Assembly: GCA_030005635.1 (NCBI GenBank) | Contig: JARUHP010000018.1 | Location: forward strand, 1-64,000 | Origin: Deltaproteobacteria bacterium IMCC39146 | GTDB taxonomy: Bacteria; Desulfobacterota; Desulfuromonadia; Desulfuromonadales; BM103 | DNA: 64,000 bases | Reading direction: 5' to 3' | Shown here: piece by piece, positions 16,073 to 24,142 of the stretch | How the letters are laid out: each line of letters begins with the position of its first letter | Position numbering within the stretch: the stretch's first letter is position 1 | The notes under the pieces: model-generated | Told to the model about the DNA's origin: nothing | What the model saw: the letters and a program-made list of their open reading frames with translations, nothing else | The model's database searches: none | Translations under genes and position numbers: made by a program

Positions 16073-17371
16073 ATGCTTGAAATATTATCGGTAGAAGCTG
16101 GCAGTATTGCTTATGAACTGGGAATTCAGGCTGGAGACAGTCTTGTTGCAGTTAATGGCGAACCAGTCAACGACCTGGTCGATTACCTGATCGAGGAACC
16201 CAAAGAGTCGCTCCATATCGCTTTGAGCAGAGCCTCTGGAGACATCTGGGCGCTTGACATCGAGCATGATGCTGAGGAGCCGCTTGGCCTGGTTCTGCCA
16301 CATCCGGAACCTAAGCAGTGCGGCAATAATTGTATCTTTTGTTTTGTCCATCAACTACCAGGTGGCATGCGTCGAACCCTCTATGTGAAGGATGAGGATT
16401 ACCGCTTCTCCTTTCTTTACGGCGCTTACGTGACGCTGACCAACCTGGCGGAAGAAGACCTGCAGCGAATCCTCAATAAAAAGCTGTCGCCCCTGTACGT
16501 TTCAGTTCACGCTGCCGACCATTTGTTGCGACAGAAACTGCTCGGCAACCCCGCACCTGATGTTATGCCGATTCTACAGCAGTTGGTGGCGGCTGGCATC
16601 GTGGTGCATACCCAGGTGGTAGTTTGCCCGCAGATCAATGATGGTGAACAGCTAGCTCAAACTTGCAGAGAGTTGGTTGCTCTTGCGCCAGGCGTTAAAT
16701 CCCTGGCTGTTGTGCCTGTCGGCTTAACCGGCCATCGACAGCGACTTCCAGAACTGCGACCACATACTCGACAGGAAGCTCTTGAGTTGGTTGAATGGGT
16801 TGAAGCTACGCAGACGGAGTTCCTTGAGACGCTCGGCACACGGTTCATTTTTCCAGCCGATGAACTTTATCTGAAAGCTGCGAAAGAATTCCCCTCCCTC
16901 TCTGTTTACGAAGATCTGTCCCAGGTTGAGAATGGCGTTGGTTTGATTCCACAATTCAGATCACAGGCCGACGAGGTTCTCGATTTCGCCGAGCCTCTGG
17001 CTCTGCCATCCATCAGTCTGGTGACCGGGGTCTCCGCAGCTGATGACATTAAAACCTTTGCTCACAGGCTTGCCGACAGATGCGGCCTTGATTTGCGTGT
17101 GCATGTTATCGAAAACAAATTTTTTACTGGCCATGTTACTGTTACAGGTCTTTTAACCGGTCAGGATTTACTTGCTCAGTTGGCTGAACAAGACTTAGGT
17201 GACATTCTCATGATCCCTGATGTTATGCTTCGAGAGGGTGAAGAGGTTTTTCTCGATGACGTAAGCATTGATGAGCTTGTAGAGCGTTTCGATAAACAGG
17301 TTGAAGTTGTTGCCGCTGACCCCTGGGGGCTTTGGGATATGCTGGATACATTGAGTATGGAGCTTGGGTGA
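16073..17371 (+). CDS. DUF512 family PDZ/radical SAM protein
   Basis: 432 residues. A PDZ-like domain fills the first 70 (VEAGSIAYELGIQAGDSLVAVNG). Then comes an unusual radical SAM cluster site QCGNNCIFCFVHQLPGGM at about 83-100, giving CxxxCxxC, followed by a TIM-barrel-like stretch and the C-terminal DUF512 domain (about 270-420). The family is widespread in anaerobes and often sits by the GTPase gene der; no der gene is near here. The reaction is unknown; the Fe-S site predicts radical SAM chemistry. Upstream is the hfq terminator, so it should have its own promoter. Its start is the ATG at 16073. Confidence 0.88.
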   Translation: MLEILSVEAGSIAYELGIQAGDSLVAVNGEPVNDLVDYLIEEPKESLHIALSRASGDIWALDIEHDAEEPLGLVLPHPEPKQCGNNCIFCFVHQLPGGMRRTLYVKDEDYRFSFLYGAYVTLTNLAEEDLQRILNKKLSPLYVSVHAADHLLRQKLLGNPAPDVMPILQQLVAAGIVVHTQVVVCPQINDGEQLAQTCRELVALAPGVKSLAVVPVGLTGHRQRLPELRPHTRQEALELVEWVEATQTEFLETLGTRFIFPADELYLKAAKEFPSLSVYEDLSQVENGVGLIPQFRSQADEVLDFAEPLALPSISLVTGVSAADDIKTFAHRLADRCGLDLRVHVIENKFFTGHVTVTGLLTGQDLLAQLAEQDLGDILMIPDVMLREGEEVFLDDVSIDELVERFDKQVEVVAADPWGLWDMLDTLSMELG

Positions 17372-17396
17372 AAATTCTGTGAAAGCTTATTTTTAT

Positions 17397-17426
17397 TCTC
17401 TGCGCACTTTGCGCCTCCGCGTTAAA
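17397..17426. repeat. CGCAAAG-type intergenic repeat, copy 1
   Basis: Reads TCTCTGCGCACTTTGCGCC followed by TCCGCGTTAAA, i.e. the complement of TTAACGCGGAGGCGCAAAG. The same low-complexity family occurs at 27062-27085 and 58626-58731. It lies between the DUF512 and TPR genes. Confidence 0.7.
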
Positions 17427-17467
17427 TTGTTTAAGCTTTTTGAACTGAAAATATAAGGAGAAAACTG

Positions 17468-18253
17468 ATGACCGATGAACAAATATCCTTAAGCCGCGCC
17501 GAGCAGGCCCTTGAAAATGGTGAAGCTGAAGAAGCTGTGCGGATTTTAAAGAGGTTTTTGCAGGAGCATGGCGATAACTGTGATGCCAAGGCGTTGCTTG
17601 GTGAGGCCCTGATTGAAACCGGCCACCTGGAAGATGCTGTTTCTATCCTTGAGGACGTTGCCGGCCAATTGCCGGATGATTTTGACCTGCAATATGATCT
17701 TGGTGACCTGTATTTTGAGCTCGGTCGACCTGACGATGCCTGTAAGGTTTACGAGAGCGTTGTCTCACGTGCTCCTGATCAGGTTGACGCCAGGGTCAGC
17801 CTTGGATTGATCCATTATCATCAAGAGCGTATGGATAAAGCCGAAGCGTGTTATCGAGAAGCTTTGAAGCAGAATCCCGAGTCGGCCTTTGCTTTGAACT
17901 CTCTGGGCGATGTCTGCTTTGCTACTGGTCGCAATGATGAAGCCCGTGAATGCTTTGAAAAAGCTCTGGCTCTGGATCCGGACGACCCGCAGGGTCATTT
18001 CAACCTGGCTGAATATCATTACGACAATGACGATCTACAGGAAGCCGAAAAGCACTGTCGTCGTGCCGTTACCCTCGACCCTGAGTTCTCCTTTGCCTAT
18101 TTGACTCTTGGTAATATCTGCCTCGATCAGGAACAGGTTCAGGAGTCCGTGCACTGTTTTAAGGAATTCCTCAAGCTTGAGACAAGCCCGGCGTCGCAAG
18201 AGATCTGTGCGGAAGTTTCTGCTTTGATTGATGGCTTGAAGGGTGAGTCCTAG
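17468..18253 (+). CDS. TPR repeat protein
   Basis: 261 residues built almost entirely of about six 34-residue tetratricopeptide repeats; clear units include EDAVSILEDVAGQLPDDFD and KAEACYREALKQNPESAFA. No signal peptide or membrane segment is seen, so it is a cytoplasmic adaptor. AAGGAG precedes the ATG. Its TAG is three bases before the lrgA start, so it is cotranscribed with lrgAB. A link between the TPR protein and LrgAB is suggested only by position. Confidence 0.85.
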   Translation: MTDEQISLSRAEQALENGEAEEAVRILKRFLQEHGDNCDAKALLGEALIETGHLEDAVSILEDVAGQLPDDFDLQYDLGDLYFELGRPDDACKVYESVVSRAPDQVDARVSLGLIHYHQERMDKAEACYREALKQNPESAFALNSLGDVCFATGRNDEARECFEKALALDPDDPQGHFNLAEYHYDNDDLQEAEKHCRRAVTLDPEFSFAYLTLGNICLDQEQVQESVHCFKEFLKLETSPASQEICAEVSALIDGLKGES

Positions 18254-18255
18254 GC

Positions 18256-18618
18256 ATGGTGCGTGGTCTGACTTTTCTGCTGCTTTTTCAGTTCAGTGGT
18301 GAAGCCGTCAGTCGTATCTTTGACTTGCCAATTCCCGGCAACGTCCTTGGTATGGGTTTCCTCCTCCTTGGCTTGACGACAAAGCTGGTTGATATCAAGT
18401 GGTTTGAAGAGGCCGCTGATCTGCTGCTGTCGAATATGGCATTATTCTTTGTGCCTGCCGGTGTTGGTGTCATGGTTTATGGTGAACTGATAGCTGCCGA
18501 ATGGTTGCCGATTACCGTTGCTACTGTCTTAAGTACCTTTGTGGTCATGGCGGTCACCGGAAAGATTGCCCAGAAGCTGGAGTCTTCAGCCGAAGATGAT
18601 GGGGGTGAAGATGCTTGA
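18256..18618 (+). CDS. lrgA: CidA/LrgA family membrane protein
   Basis: 120 residues with four membrane segments: GLTFLLLFQFSGEAVSRIF, LPIPGNVLGMGFLLLGLT, LFFVPAGVGVMVYGEL and a C-terminal one, ending in an acidic tail. The motif PIPGNVLGM(G) is the family hallmark. LrgA-type proteins are holin-like and act with LrgB in murein hydrolase control or in export of small acids such as pyruvate in some bacteria. LrgB follows with an 8-bp overlap, so they are coexpressed. No LytSR regulator gene is nearby. Confidence 0.9.
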   Translation: MVRGLTFLLLFQFSGEAVSRIFDLPIPGNVLGMGFLLLGLTTKLVDIKWFEEAADLLLSNMALFFVPAGVGVMVYGELIAAEWLPITVATVLSTFVVMAVTGKIAQKLESSAEDDGGEDA

Positions 18619-19300
18619 GACCCCCTTGTTCGGCATCACTCTAACCCTTGTCACCTACCTGCTGGCGCAGAAACTCTATCGACGTGTCGGTAAAGTCTGG
18701 GCTAATCCGGTGCTGGTTTCGATTGTTTCAATCATCCTGCTGCTGCAACTCTTTGACCTTGAATATCGTGATTATGCCCGTGGCGGCGATGTCTTGGTTT
18801 TTTTGCTGGGCCCATCCGTGGTCGCTCTGGCAATTCCTCTCTATCAGCGTCGTGAGGAGATCTGGAAGCGCAAGAAGCCAATCATGGTGGGCGTCTTTGC
18901 CGGTTCTCTCGCGTCGATCATTTCCGCCTGCGGATTGGCCTGGGCCTTCGGCGGTAGCCGTGAAGTTATCCTCTCGCTGGCCCCCAAATCCGTTACCACG
19001 CCAATTGCAATCAGTATTGTCGAAAAGATCGGCGGCATCGCACCCTTAACGGCAGCTCTTGTTGTTCTGACAGGATGTATCGGTGCTGTCTGTGGTCCAG
19101 AATTCTGCAAGCGCATCGGCATCACCTCACCGGTGGCCACTGGCTTGGCTGTTGGGACCTCGGCCCATGGTATCGGTACTGCAAGAATGCTGGAGGTGGA
19201 TCGACTGTCCGGTGCTGTCGCTGGTCTTGCGATTGGCTTGAATGGATTGATGACAACCTTCCTGTTGCCTCTTTTGATTGCGATTGCGGGGAATTGGTGA
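18611..19300 (+). CDS. lrgB: LrgB/CidB family membrane protein
   Basis: 229 residues and about seven membrane segments. The family signature is present: SLAPKSVTTPIAI, then GIGTARM and a C-terminal GLNGLMTTFLLPL. LrgB is the partner of LrgA. I start at the ATG at 18611, which overlaps the lrgA stop; the upstream in-frame extension to 18539 would lie inside lrgA. A strong bidirectional terminator follows at 19338. Confidence 0.9.
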   Translation: MLETPLFGITLTLVTYLLAQKLYRRVGKVWANPVLVSIVSIILLLQLFDLEYRDYARGGDVLVFLLGPSVVALAIPLYQRREEIWKRKKPIMVGVFAGSLASIISACGLAWAFGGSREVILSLAPKSVTTPIAISIVEKIGGIAPLTAALVVLTGCIGAVCGPEFCKRIGITSPVATGLAVGTSAHGIGTARMLEVDRLSGAVAGLAIGLNGLMTTFLLPLLIAIAGNW

Positions 19301-19337
19301 TTCTGCACTGCGAATTGTGAACTGATAACTGAAGACA

Positions 19338-19372
19338 CAAAAAAGCCCCGGAGAAGTCCGGGGCTTTTTTGT
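19338..19372. terminator. Bidirectional terminator between lrgB and fumarase
   Basis: AAAAAAGCCCCGGA / TCCGGGGCTTTTTT with a GAAG loop. U-tracts exist on both strands, so it can serve both convergent genes. Confidence 0.92.
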
Positions 19373-19389
19373 CATTATGAGGTAAATCT

Positions 19390-21012
19390 TTAGAGGCCCA
19401 ACTGCTTGAAGAAGTCGTTGCCTTTGTCATCAACCAGAATGTAGGCCGGGAAGTTCTGAACTTCAATTTTCCAGACAGCTTCCATACCGAGCTCAGGGAA
19501 ATCTATGCATTCAACCTTGGTGATGTTCTCGTCGGCGAGCAGTGCAGCTGGACCACCGATAGAGCCAAGGTAGAAACCACCGAACTTGGCGCAGGCATCA
19601 GTAACCTGCTGAGAGCGATTGCCCTTGGCGATCATGACTTTTGAGCCACCGTTCTCCTGGAGAAGGCCAACGTAGGAGTCCATGCGCCCCGCAGTGGTGG
19701 GGCCAAAAGAACCTGAAGGGCGTCCTGGCGGAGTTTTGGCCGGGCCAGCATAGTAGATCGGGTGTTTCTTGAGGTATTCAGGGAGCGGCTGTCCACTATC
19801 AAGGATTTCCTTGAACTTGGAGTGGGCAATGTCTCGTCCAACTACGATGGTGCCGTTGAGGAGCAGGGCGTCGCCACACTTGAGTTTGGTCAATTCAGCA
19901 AGGATGTCCTCCATTGGCTGGTTCAGGTCGAGCTTGGTGCCGTGCTCGTGCTTGGCCATGCGGTACTGCTCGGGCAACAGGCGGCCCGGATCGCGATCCA
20001 TCTCTTCTACAAACAGCCCGTCCTTGGTGATCTTGGCTTTGATGTTACGGTCTGCAGAGCAGGAAACTGCCATGCCGAGAGGGCAGGAGGCGCCGTGACG
20101 GGGGAGACGGATAACGCGGACATCGTGAGTGAAATACTTACCGCCGAATTGGGCGCCAATGCCGAGTTCCTGGGCTGCTATCTGCAGCTTCTCTTCAAGC
20201 TCGATGTCACGAAACGCCTGACCATGGTCGTTGCCTTCTGTAGGTAGACTGTCAAGTTCCTTGGCGGTCGCCAGCTTAACCGTCTTCATGACCGCATCGG
20301 CCGAGGTGCCGCCGATGACGAATGCAAGGTGGTAAGGAGGGCAGGCTGCTGTGCCGAGCGTCTTCATCTTGGCCACCAGGTAGTCAAAGAGCTTCTCGGG
20401 AGTGAGCAGCGCCTTGGTCTCCTGGAACAGCATGGTCTTGTTGGCAGAACCGCCGCCTTTAGCTATGAAGAGGAACTTGTAGGCGTCACCTTCCGTGGCG
20501 AAGAGGTCGATCTGAGCTGGCAGGTTGGTGCCGGTGTTCTTCTCATTGTACATATCAAGGGCTACGGTCTGGCTGTAGCGAAGATTCTCTTCGGTGTAGG
20601 TCTTGTAAATGCCTTTGGAGATGTACTCGGCATCATTGACACCGGTCCAGACTTGCTGGCCTTTTTTGGCGACGACAGTGGCCGTGCCCGTGTCCTGGCA
20701 AGTTGGCAGGTCGAACTGGGCTGCGACCATGGCATTCTTAAGGAAGGCCATGGCGACGCCCTTGTCATTACGCGAGGCCTCGGGATCGGTCAAAATCTTG
20801 CCGACCTGGTCATTATGCTCTTTACGCAACAGGAAGGAGACGTCCTTCATGGCCGTGTTGGAGAGGACGGTGATTGCCTCGGGGTCAATCTTAAGGACGT
20901 CTTTACCCTCAAAGTTGGCGGTGCTGACGTACTTCTCCGAGCCTTCGATTTTGTAGTAAGTGGTTTTGTCTGCATCGACGGGAAGAGGGTTCTGATAAAA
21001 AAATTCCGGCAT
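19390..21012 (-). CDS. fumA: Class I fumarate hydratase (Fe-S dependent)
   Basis: 540 residues, the fused alpha-beta form like E. coli FumA/FumB. It interconverts fumarate and malate in the TCA cycle using an oxygen-labile [4Fe-4S] cluster. Cluster cysteines lie in [29 protein letters not shown] and [12 protein letters not shown] context near the C-terminus. Other family blocks are [30 protein letters not shown] and [18 protein letters not shown]. Such oxygen-sensitive fumarases suit anaerobes. AAGGAGAG precedes the ATG. A well-formed promoter with a palindromic operator is 70-100 bp upstream. The gene is monocistronic, closed by the bidirectional terminator. Confidence 0.95.
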   Translation of the reverse strand: MPEFFYQNPLPVDADKTTYYKIEGSEKYVSTANFEGKDVLKIDPEAITVLSNTAMKDVSFLLRKEHNDQVGKILTDPEASRNDKGVAMAFLKNAMVAAQFDLPTCQDTGTATVVAKKGQQVWTGVNDAEYISKGIYKTYTEENLRYSQTVALDMYNEKNTGTNLPAQIDLFATEGDAYKFLFIAKGGGSANKTMLFQETKALLTPEKLFDYLVAKMKTLGTAACPPYHLAFVIGGTSADAVMKTVKLATAKELDSLPTEGNDHGQAFRDIELEEKLQIAAQELGIGAQFGGKYFTHDVRVIRLPRHGASCPLGMAVSCSADRNIKAKITKDGLFVEEMDRDPGRLLPEQYRMAKHEHGTKLDLNQPMEDILAELTKLKCGDALLLNGTIVVGRDIAHSKFKEILDSGQPLPEYLKKHPIYYAGPAKTPPGRPSGSFGPTTAGRMDSYVGLLQENGGSKVMIAKGNRSQQVTDACAKFGGFYLGSIGGPAALLADENITKVECIDFPELGMEAVWKIEVQNFPAYILVDDKGNDFFKQLGL

Positions 21013-21084
21013 GATTTCTCTCCTTTAGAACGACATAAAATATATTCGCCGGGATGCTGTAACCCCGGACGGAAACCGATTGGA

Positions 21085-21113
21085 ATTATAGCTAAACTGT
21101 ATACAGTTGTCGA
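21085..21113 (-). promoter_or_regulatory. Fumarase promoter with embedded palindromic operator
   Basis: On the minus strand TCGACA (21108-21113) and TATAAT (21085-21090) are 17 bases apart. The spacer holds the perfect 14-bp palindrome AACTGTATACAGTT (21095-21108). A dimeric regulator bound there would block RNA polymerase. The TGTATACA core resembles GntR-family operators; that link is an inference. Confidence 0.7.
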
Positions 21114-21272
21114 TAATTAAGTGTTGTTTAACGTTAAGTCGAGTCATAAGTTTGTGCCCTGAATGCTTGATAAATTGTTGAAACAATCCTTTTTCTTGAA
21201 ATCGTCGGATGTTAAGCTTATTCTCAGTCGGCAAATCTAAACATAACCTCTCAGGAACAAACACTTATACAC

Positions 21273-22781
21273 ATGCAAAAGCTGCTGAAACAAATACTCA
21301 CTTCCAAGGTTTATGAAGCCGCCATTGAGACGCCGCTCGAAGAGTCAGCTGTTCTCTCGCAGGCTTTGAATAATCGCATCCTGCTCAAGCGAGAAGATCT
21401 GCAACCGGTTTTTTCCTTCAAAATTCGTGGGGCCTATAACCGGATTGCCAATCTCACGCCCGAGGAGCGGGGCAGGGGAGTGATTACCGCTTCTGCGGGG
21501 AACCACGCCCAGGGAGTGGCCTTCTCCGGGCAAAAACTTGGTATAAAGACAACCATTGTGATGCCGGTGACAACGCCCGCCATCAAGACCTCTGCTGTTA
21601 AATCATTTGGCGCGACAGTTGTCCTTTTTGGTGATAATTACTCGGAAGCGGCTGAGCACTGCGCTCTGCTTGTTGCTCAGTCAGGAATGGTTTTGATTCC
21701 GCCCTTTGATGACGAACTTGTTATCGCCGGTCAGGGCACCGTCGCCAATGAGCTGCTGAGGCAGAGTGCCGGCAATATGGACGCGGTCTTTATTCCTGTC
21801 GGTGGCGGTGGCTTGCTTGCCGGAATGGCGGTCTTTCTCAAGGCGCTCTGCCCGGAAGTTAAGGTGATTGGTGTCGAGCCTGTGGATAGTGATGCCATGG
21901 CCCAATCTCTGGAAGCCGGGCGTAGAATTAAACTTGATTCTGTTGGCATCTTCGCCGATGGCGTTGCTGTTCGAGAAGTGGGAAAATTGACCTTCGAACT
22001 TTGTCGCCATTATGTTGATGAAATCATTCGCGTCGATACTGACGAGATCTGCAGCTCTATAAAAAGTGTCTACCAGGCAACCCGTTCCATCGTCGAGCCT
22101 TCCGGAGCGCTAGCTTTGGCGGGCCTTAAAAAGTATGTCCGCGAGCGTGATATCAAAGGTCAAACGCTGGTCGCGATCAACTCCGGCGCCAATATGAACT
22201 TTGATCGCCTGCGTTACGTGGCTGAGCGCACTTTGAGTGGTGAGAAACAGGAAGCCCTCTTTGCGGTCACCATTCCAGAAGAGCCCGGCTCCTTGTTCCG
22301 CTTCTGCCGCGAGGTGGTAGGTGAGAGAAACATTACCGAGTTTAATTATCGGCTTTCCGGCCGTGAGTCCGCTTATATCTTTGTCGGTATTGCTGTTGAC
22401 GGCGATGAGCAGCGACAACTCTTTGGTGAACAGTTGGACTCTCATGGCTTTGTGAGTGTCGACCTGACAGATAATGAGCTGGCGAAGACCCATGTTCGTT
22501 ACATGGTTGGCGGACGCTCCAGGGATACCTGTAGTGAACGCCTGTTCCGTTTCTGGTTTCCCGAACGACCTGGAGCGACAACTCGTTTTCTCACCGCCAT
22601 GGGCGCTGATTGGAACATTTCCCTGTTCCACTACCGCACGCAGGGTGGTGACTTCGGCAGAGTGCTCGTCGGTCTGGAGATTCCTCCTGGTCAAGAGCCA
22701 CAATTACAATCTTTTCTCGACAGTCTCGGCTACCGCTATGTTGAGGAGTCTGACAACCTGGCTTACCAGCTATTCCTTTGA
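21273..22781 (+). CDS. ilvA: Threonine ammonia-lyase, biosynthetic
   Basis: 502 residues. It converts threonine to 2-oxobutanoate, the first step to isoleucine, with PLP bound to the Lys in VFSFKIRGAYNR (about residue 51). The phosphate-binding loop is PVGGGGLLAGM. The C-terminal 180 residues form two ACT-like regulatory domains (FAVTIPEEPGSLFRF and FWFPERPGATTRFL), the arrangement used for isoleucine feedback inhibition. Its full length with both domains marks the biosynthetic rather than catabolic form. No good Shine-Dalgarno is seen close to the ATG. The gene is divergent from fumarase across 260 bp. Confidence 0.93.
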   Translation: MQKLLKQILTSKVYEAAIETPLEESAVLSQALNNRILLKREDLQPVFSFKIRGAYNRIANLTPEERGRGVITASAGNHAQGVAFSGQKLGIKTTIVMPVTTPAIKTSAVKSFGATVVLFGDNYSEAAEHCALLVAQSGMVLIPPFDDELVIAGQGTVANELLRQSAGNMDAVFIPVGGGGLLAGMAVFLKALCPEVKVIGVEPVDSDAMAQSLEAGRRIKLDSVGIFADGVAVREVGKLTFELCRHYVDEIIRVDTDEICSSIKSVYQATRSIVEPSGALALAGLKKYVRERDIKGQTLVAINSGANMNFDRLRYVAERTLSGEKQEALFAVTIPEEPGSLFRFCREVVGERNITEFNYRLSGRESAYIFVGIAVDGDEQRQLFGEQLDSHGFVSVDLTDNELAKTHVRYMVGGRSRDTCSERLFRFWFPERPGATTRFLTAMGADWNISLFHYRTQGGDFGRVLVGLEIPPGQEPQLQSFLDSLGYRYVEESDNLAYQLFL

Positions 22782-22794
22782 TATTCCTTGAAAA

Positions 22795-22827
22795 GTAATT
22801 GACAGTTTTACTCAGGTATGCTATCCG
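22795..22827 (+). promoter_or_regulatory. IscR type-1-like site overlapping the cysE operon promoter
   Basis: The 25 bases at 22795-22819 agree at 21 positions with the IscR type 1 consensus as I recall it (half-sites TTGAC and CTCAGGTAT). TTGACA at 22799-22804 is a perfect -35 inside it; TATCCG at 22822 is a weak -10. Since iscR is the second gene of the operon, autoregulation is likely. Inference. Confidence 0.6.
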
Positions 22828-22902
22828 TTAACCATGCTCGTAAACCGGCAGCCGTTGTGTCGGTATTTTTACAGCAAATGGGACGTGGAGGTCATACCTA
22901 AA

Positions 22903-23694
22903 GTGTTTGCAAAGATTCGTGAAGACATCTATTCAGTATTCGATCGAGACCCTGCAGCTCGCAGTGTCCTCGAGATTATCTTCTGCTATCCAGGCCTGCA
23001 CGCAGTTTGGTTTTATCGTGTCGCTCACTGGTTCTGGACTCACGAGCTCTACTTCTTCGGCCGTTTTACTTCCCACATGGCTCGTTTCCTGACAGGAATT
23101 GAAATTCATCCCGGTGCAAAAATAGGCGAAAAATTCTTTATCGATCACGGTATGGGTGTGGTCATCGGCGAAACAGCTGAAATCGGTAACAACGTCACCC
23201 TTTATCATGGCGTGACCCTCGGTGGCGTAACCTGGGACAAGGTCAAGCGCCATCCAACCATTGACGATAATGTCGTCATAGGTTCCGGCGCCAAAGTCCT
23301 TGGCCCTTTTACCGTCGGTAAAGACTCTAAAATTGGCTCCAACTCGGTTGTTGTGAAAGAAGTCCCGGAGAACTCCTCCGTTGTCGGTATTCCTGGCCGT
23401 GTGGTCATGCAGCAGGAGCAGAAGGTTGAGAAGGCGCGTCCTGACCTGGAGCATGGCAAAATGCCCGACCCCGAAGCCAAGGCGATCAGTTGCCTCTTTG
23501 ACCAGATCCGTGCCCTAGAAAAGAAAGTTGAGGATTTGACCGGCCGATTGGAAAAAGCTGAATCAAAACCTGCGGCGAAACGGGCTACGGCAAAAAGTAC
23601 AGCGGCCAAGGCGACAGTGAAGGCTCCCGCAAAGAAAGCGGCGACTAAAGCAACAGCCACTCGCACCCGTAAAGCGGAGAAGAGTGAGGCATAA
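22903..23694 (+). CDS. cysE: Serine O-acetyltransferase with Lys/Ala-rich C-terminal tail
   Basis: 263 residues. It makes O-acetylserine for cysteine synthesis. The N-terminal helical part has [19 protein letters not shown], then the left-handed beta-helix hexapeptides ([33 protein letters not shown]) and GIPGRVV. I choose GTG at 22903 with GGAGG about ten bases upstream, because homologues begin MFxxIREDI; an ATG at 22834 would add 23 unrelated residues. Beyond the enzyme, a coiled-coil-like [19 protein letters not shown] leads into about 40 residues of K/A/T repeats, similar in composition to histone H1 tails. The function of this tail is unknown. First gene of a cysE-iscR-nifS-nifU operon. 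Confidence 0.93.
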   Translation: MFAKIREDIYSVFDRDPAARSVLEIIFCYPGLHAVWFYRVAHWFWTHELYFFGRFTSHMARFLTGIEIHPGAKIGEKFFIDHGMGVVIGETAEIGNNVTLYHGVTLGGVTWDKVKRHPTIDDNVVIGSGAKVLGPFTVGKDSKIGSNSVVVKEVPENSSVVGIPGRVVMQQEQKVEKARPDLEHGKMPDPEAKAISCLFDQIRALEKKVEDLTGRLEKAESKPAAKRATAKSTAAKATVKAPAKKAATKATATRTRKAEKSEA

Positions 23695-23700
23695 AACAAG

Positions 23701-24123
23701 ATGCGCATGTCAACAAAAGCTCAGTACGCTGTCAGGGCCATGGTTAACCTGAACCTGCATTCAGAAGGTCAACCTGTTTCTTTACGCGATATTTCACTAC
23801 GCGAAAGTATCTCCCTGACTTACCTTGAACAACTTTTTGTCAAACTTCGTCGTGGCGAGATCGTCAAGAGTGTTCGTGGTCCTGGGGGTGGTTACCTGCT
23901 GGCTCGACCGGCGAAGGACATTCAGGTTGATGAAATTATTGACAGTGTCGAAGAATCCCTGGTGCCGGTGTCCTGTATGGACCAGAAAAATGGTTGTGCC
24001 TGTGAGGATCAATGCGTTACTCACAACGTCTGGCACGGTCTTGGCGAAAAAATTCGACAATTTCTCTCATCGATCACTCTTGATGACCTCACCACTGAGG
24101 CCAAGAGTAAACTTAAGCATTGA
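23701..24123 (+). CDS. iscR: Rrf2-family regulator, IscR-like
   Basis: 140 residues. The winged helix begins MRMSTKAQYAVRAMVNL and continues with the recognition helix YLEQLFVKLRRGEIVKSVRGPGGGYLLARP. The three cluster cysteines of Rrf2 Fe-S sensors are present in VSCMDQKNGCACEDQC, about residues 97-112; one extra Cys is also there. With a [2Fe-2S] cluster it would report Fe-S supply and repress the operon. It begins seven bases after cysE and 19 bases before nifS. The 21/25 match to an IscR box upstream of cysE supports autoregulation. Confidence 0.92.
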   Translation: MRMSTKAQYAVRAMVNLNLHSEGQPVSLRDISLRESISLTYLEQLFVKLRRGEIVKSVRGPGGGYLLARPAKDIQVDEIIDSVEESLVPVSCMDQKNGCACEDQCVTHNVWHGLGEKIRQFLSSITLDDLTTEAKSKLKH

Positions 24124-24142
24124 ACTTCCGGAGGATTGACCG

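Noticed and set aside
20329..21120. 263-codon plus-strand open frame antisense to fumarase
   Set aside because: Fumarase on the minus strand is certain; this reading has no recognisable protein.
22834..22902. N-terminal extension of CysE from the ATG at 22834
   Set aside because: The added residues do not match CysE; the GTG at 22903 has GGAGG and the typical REDI start.
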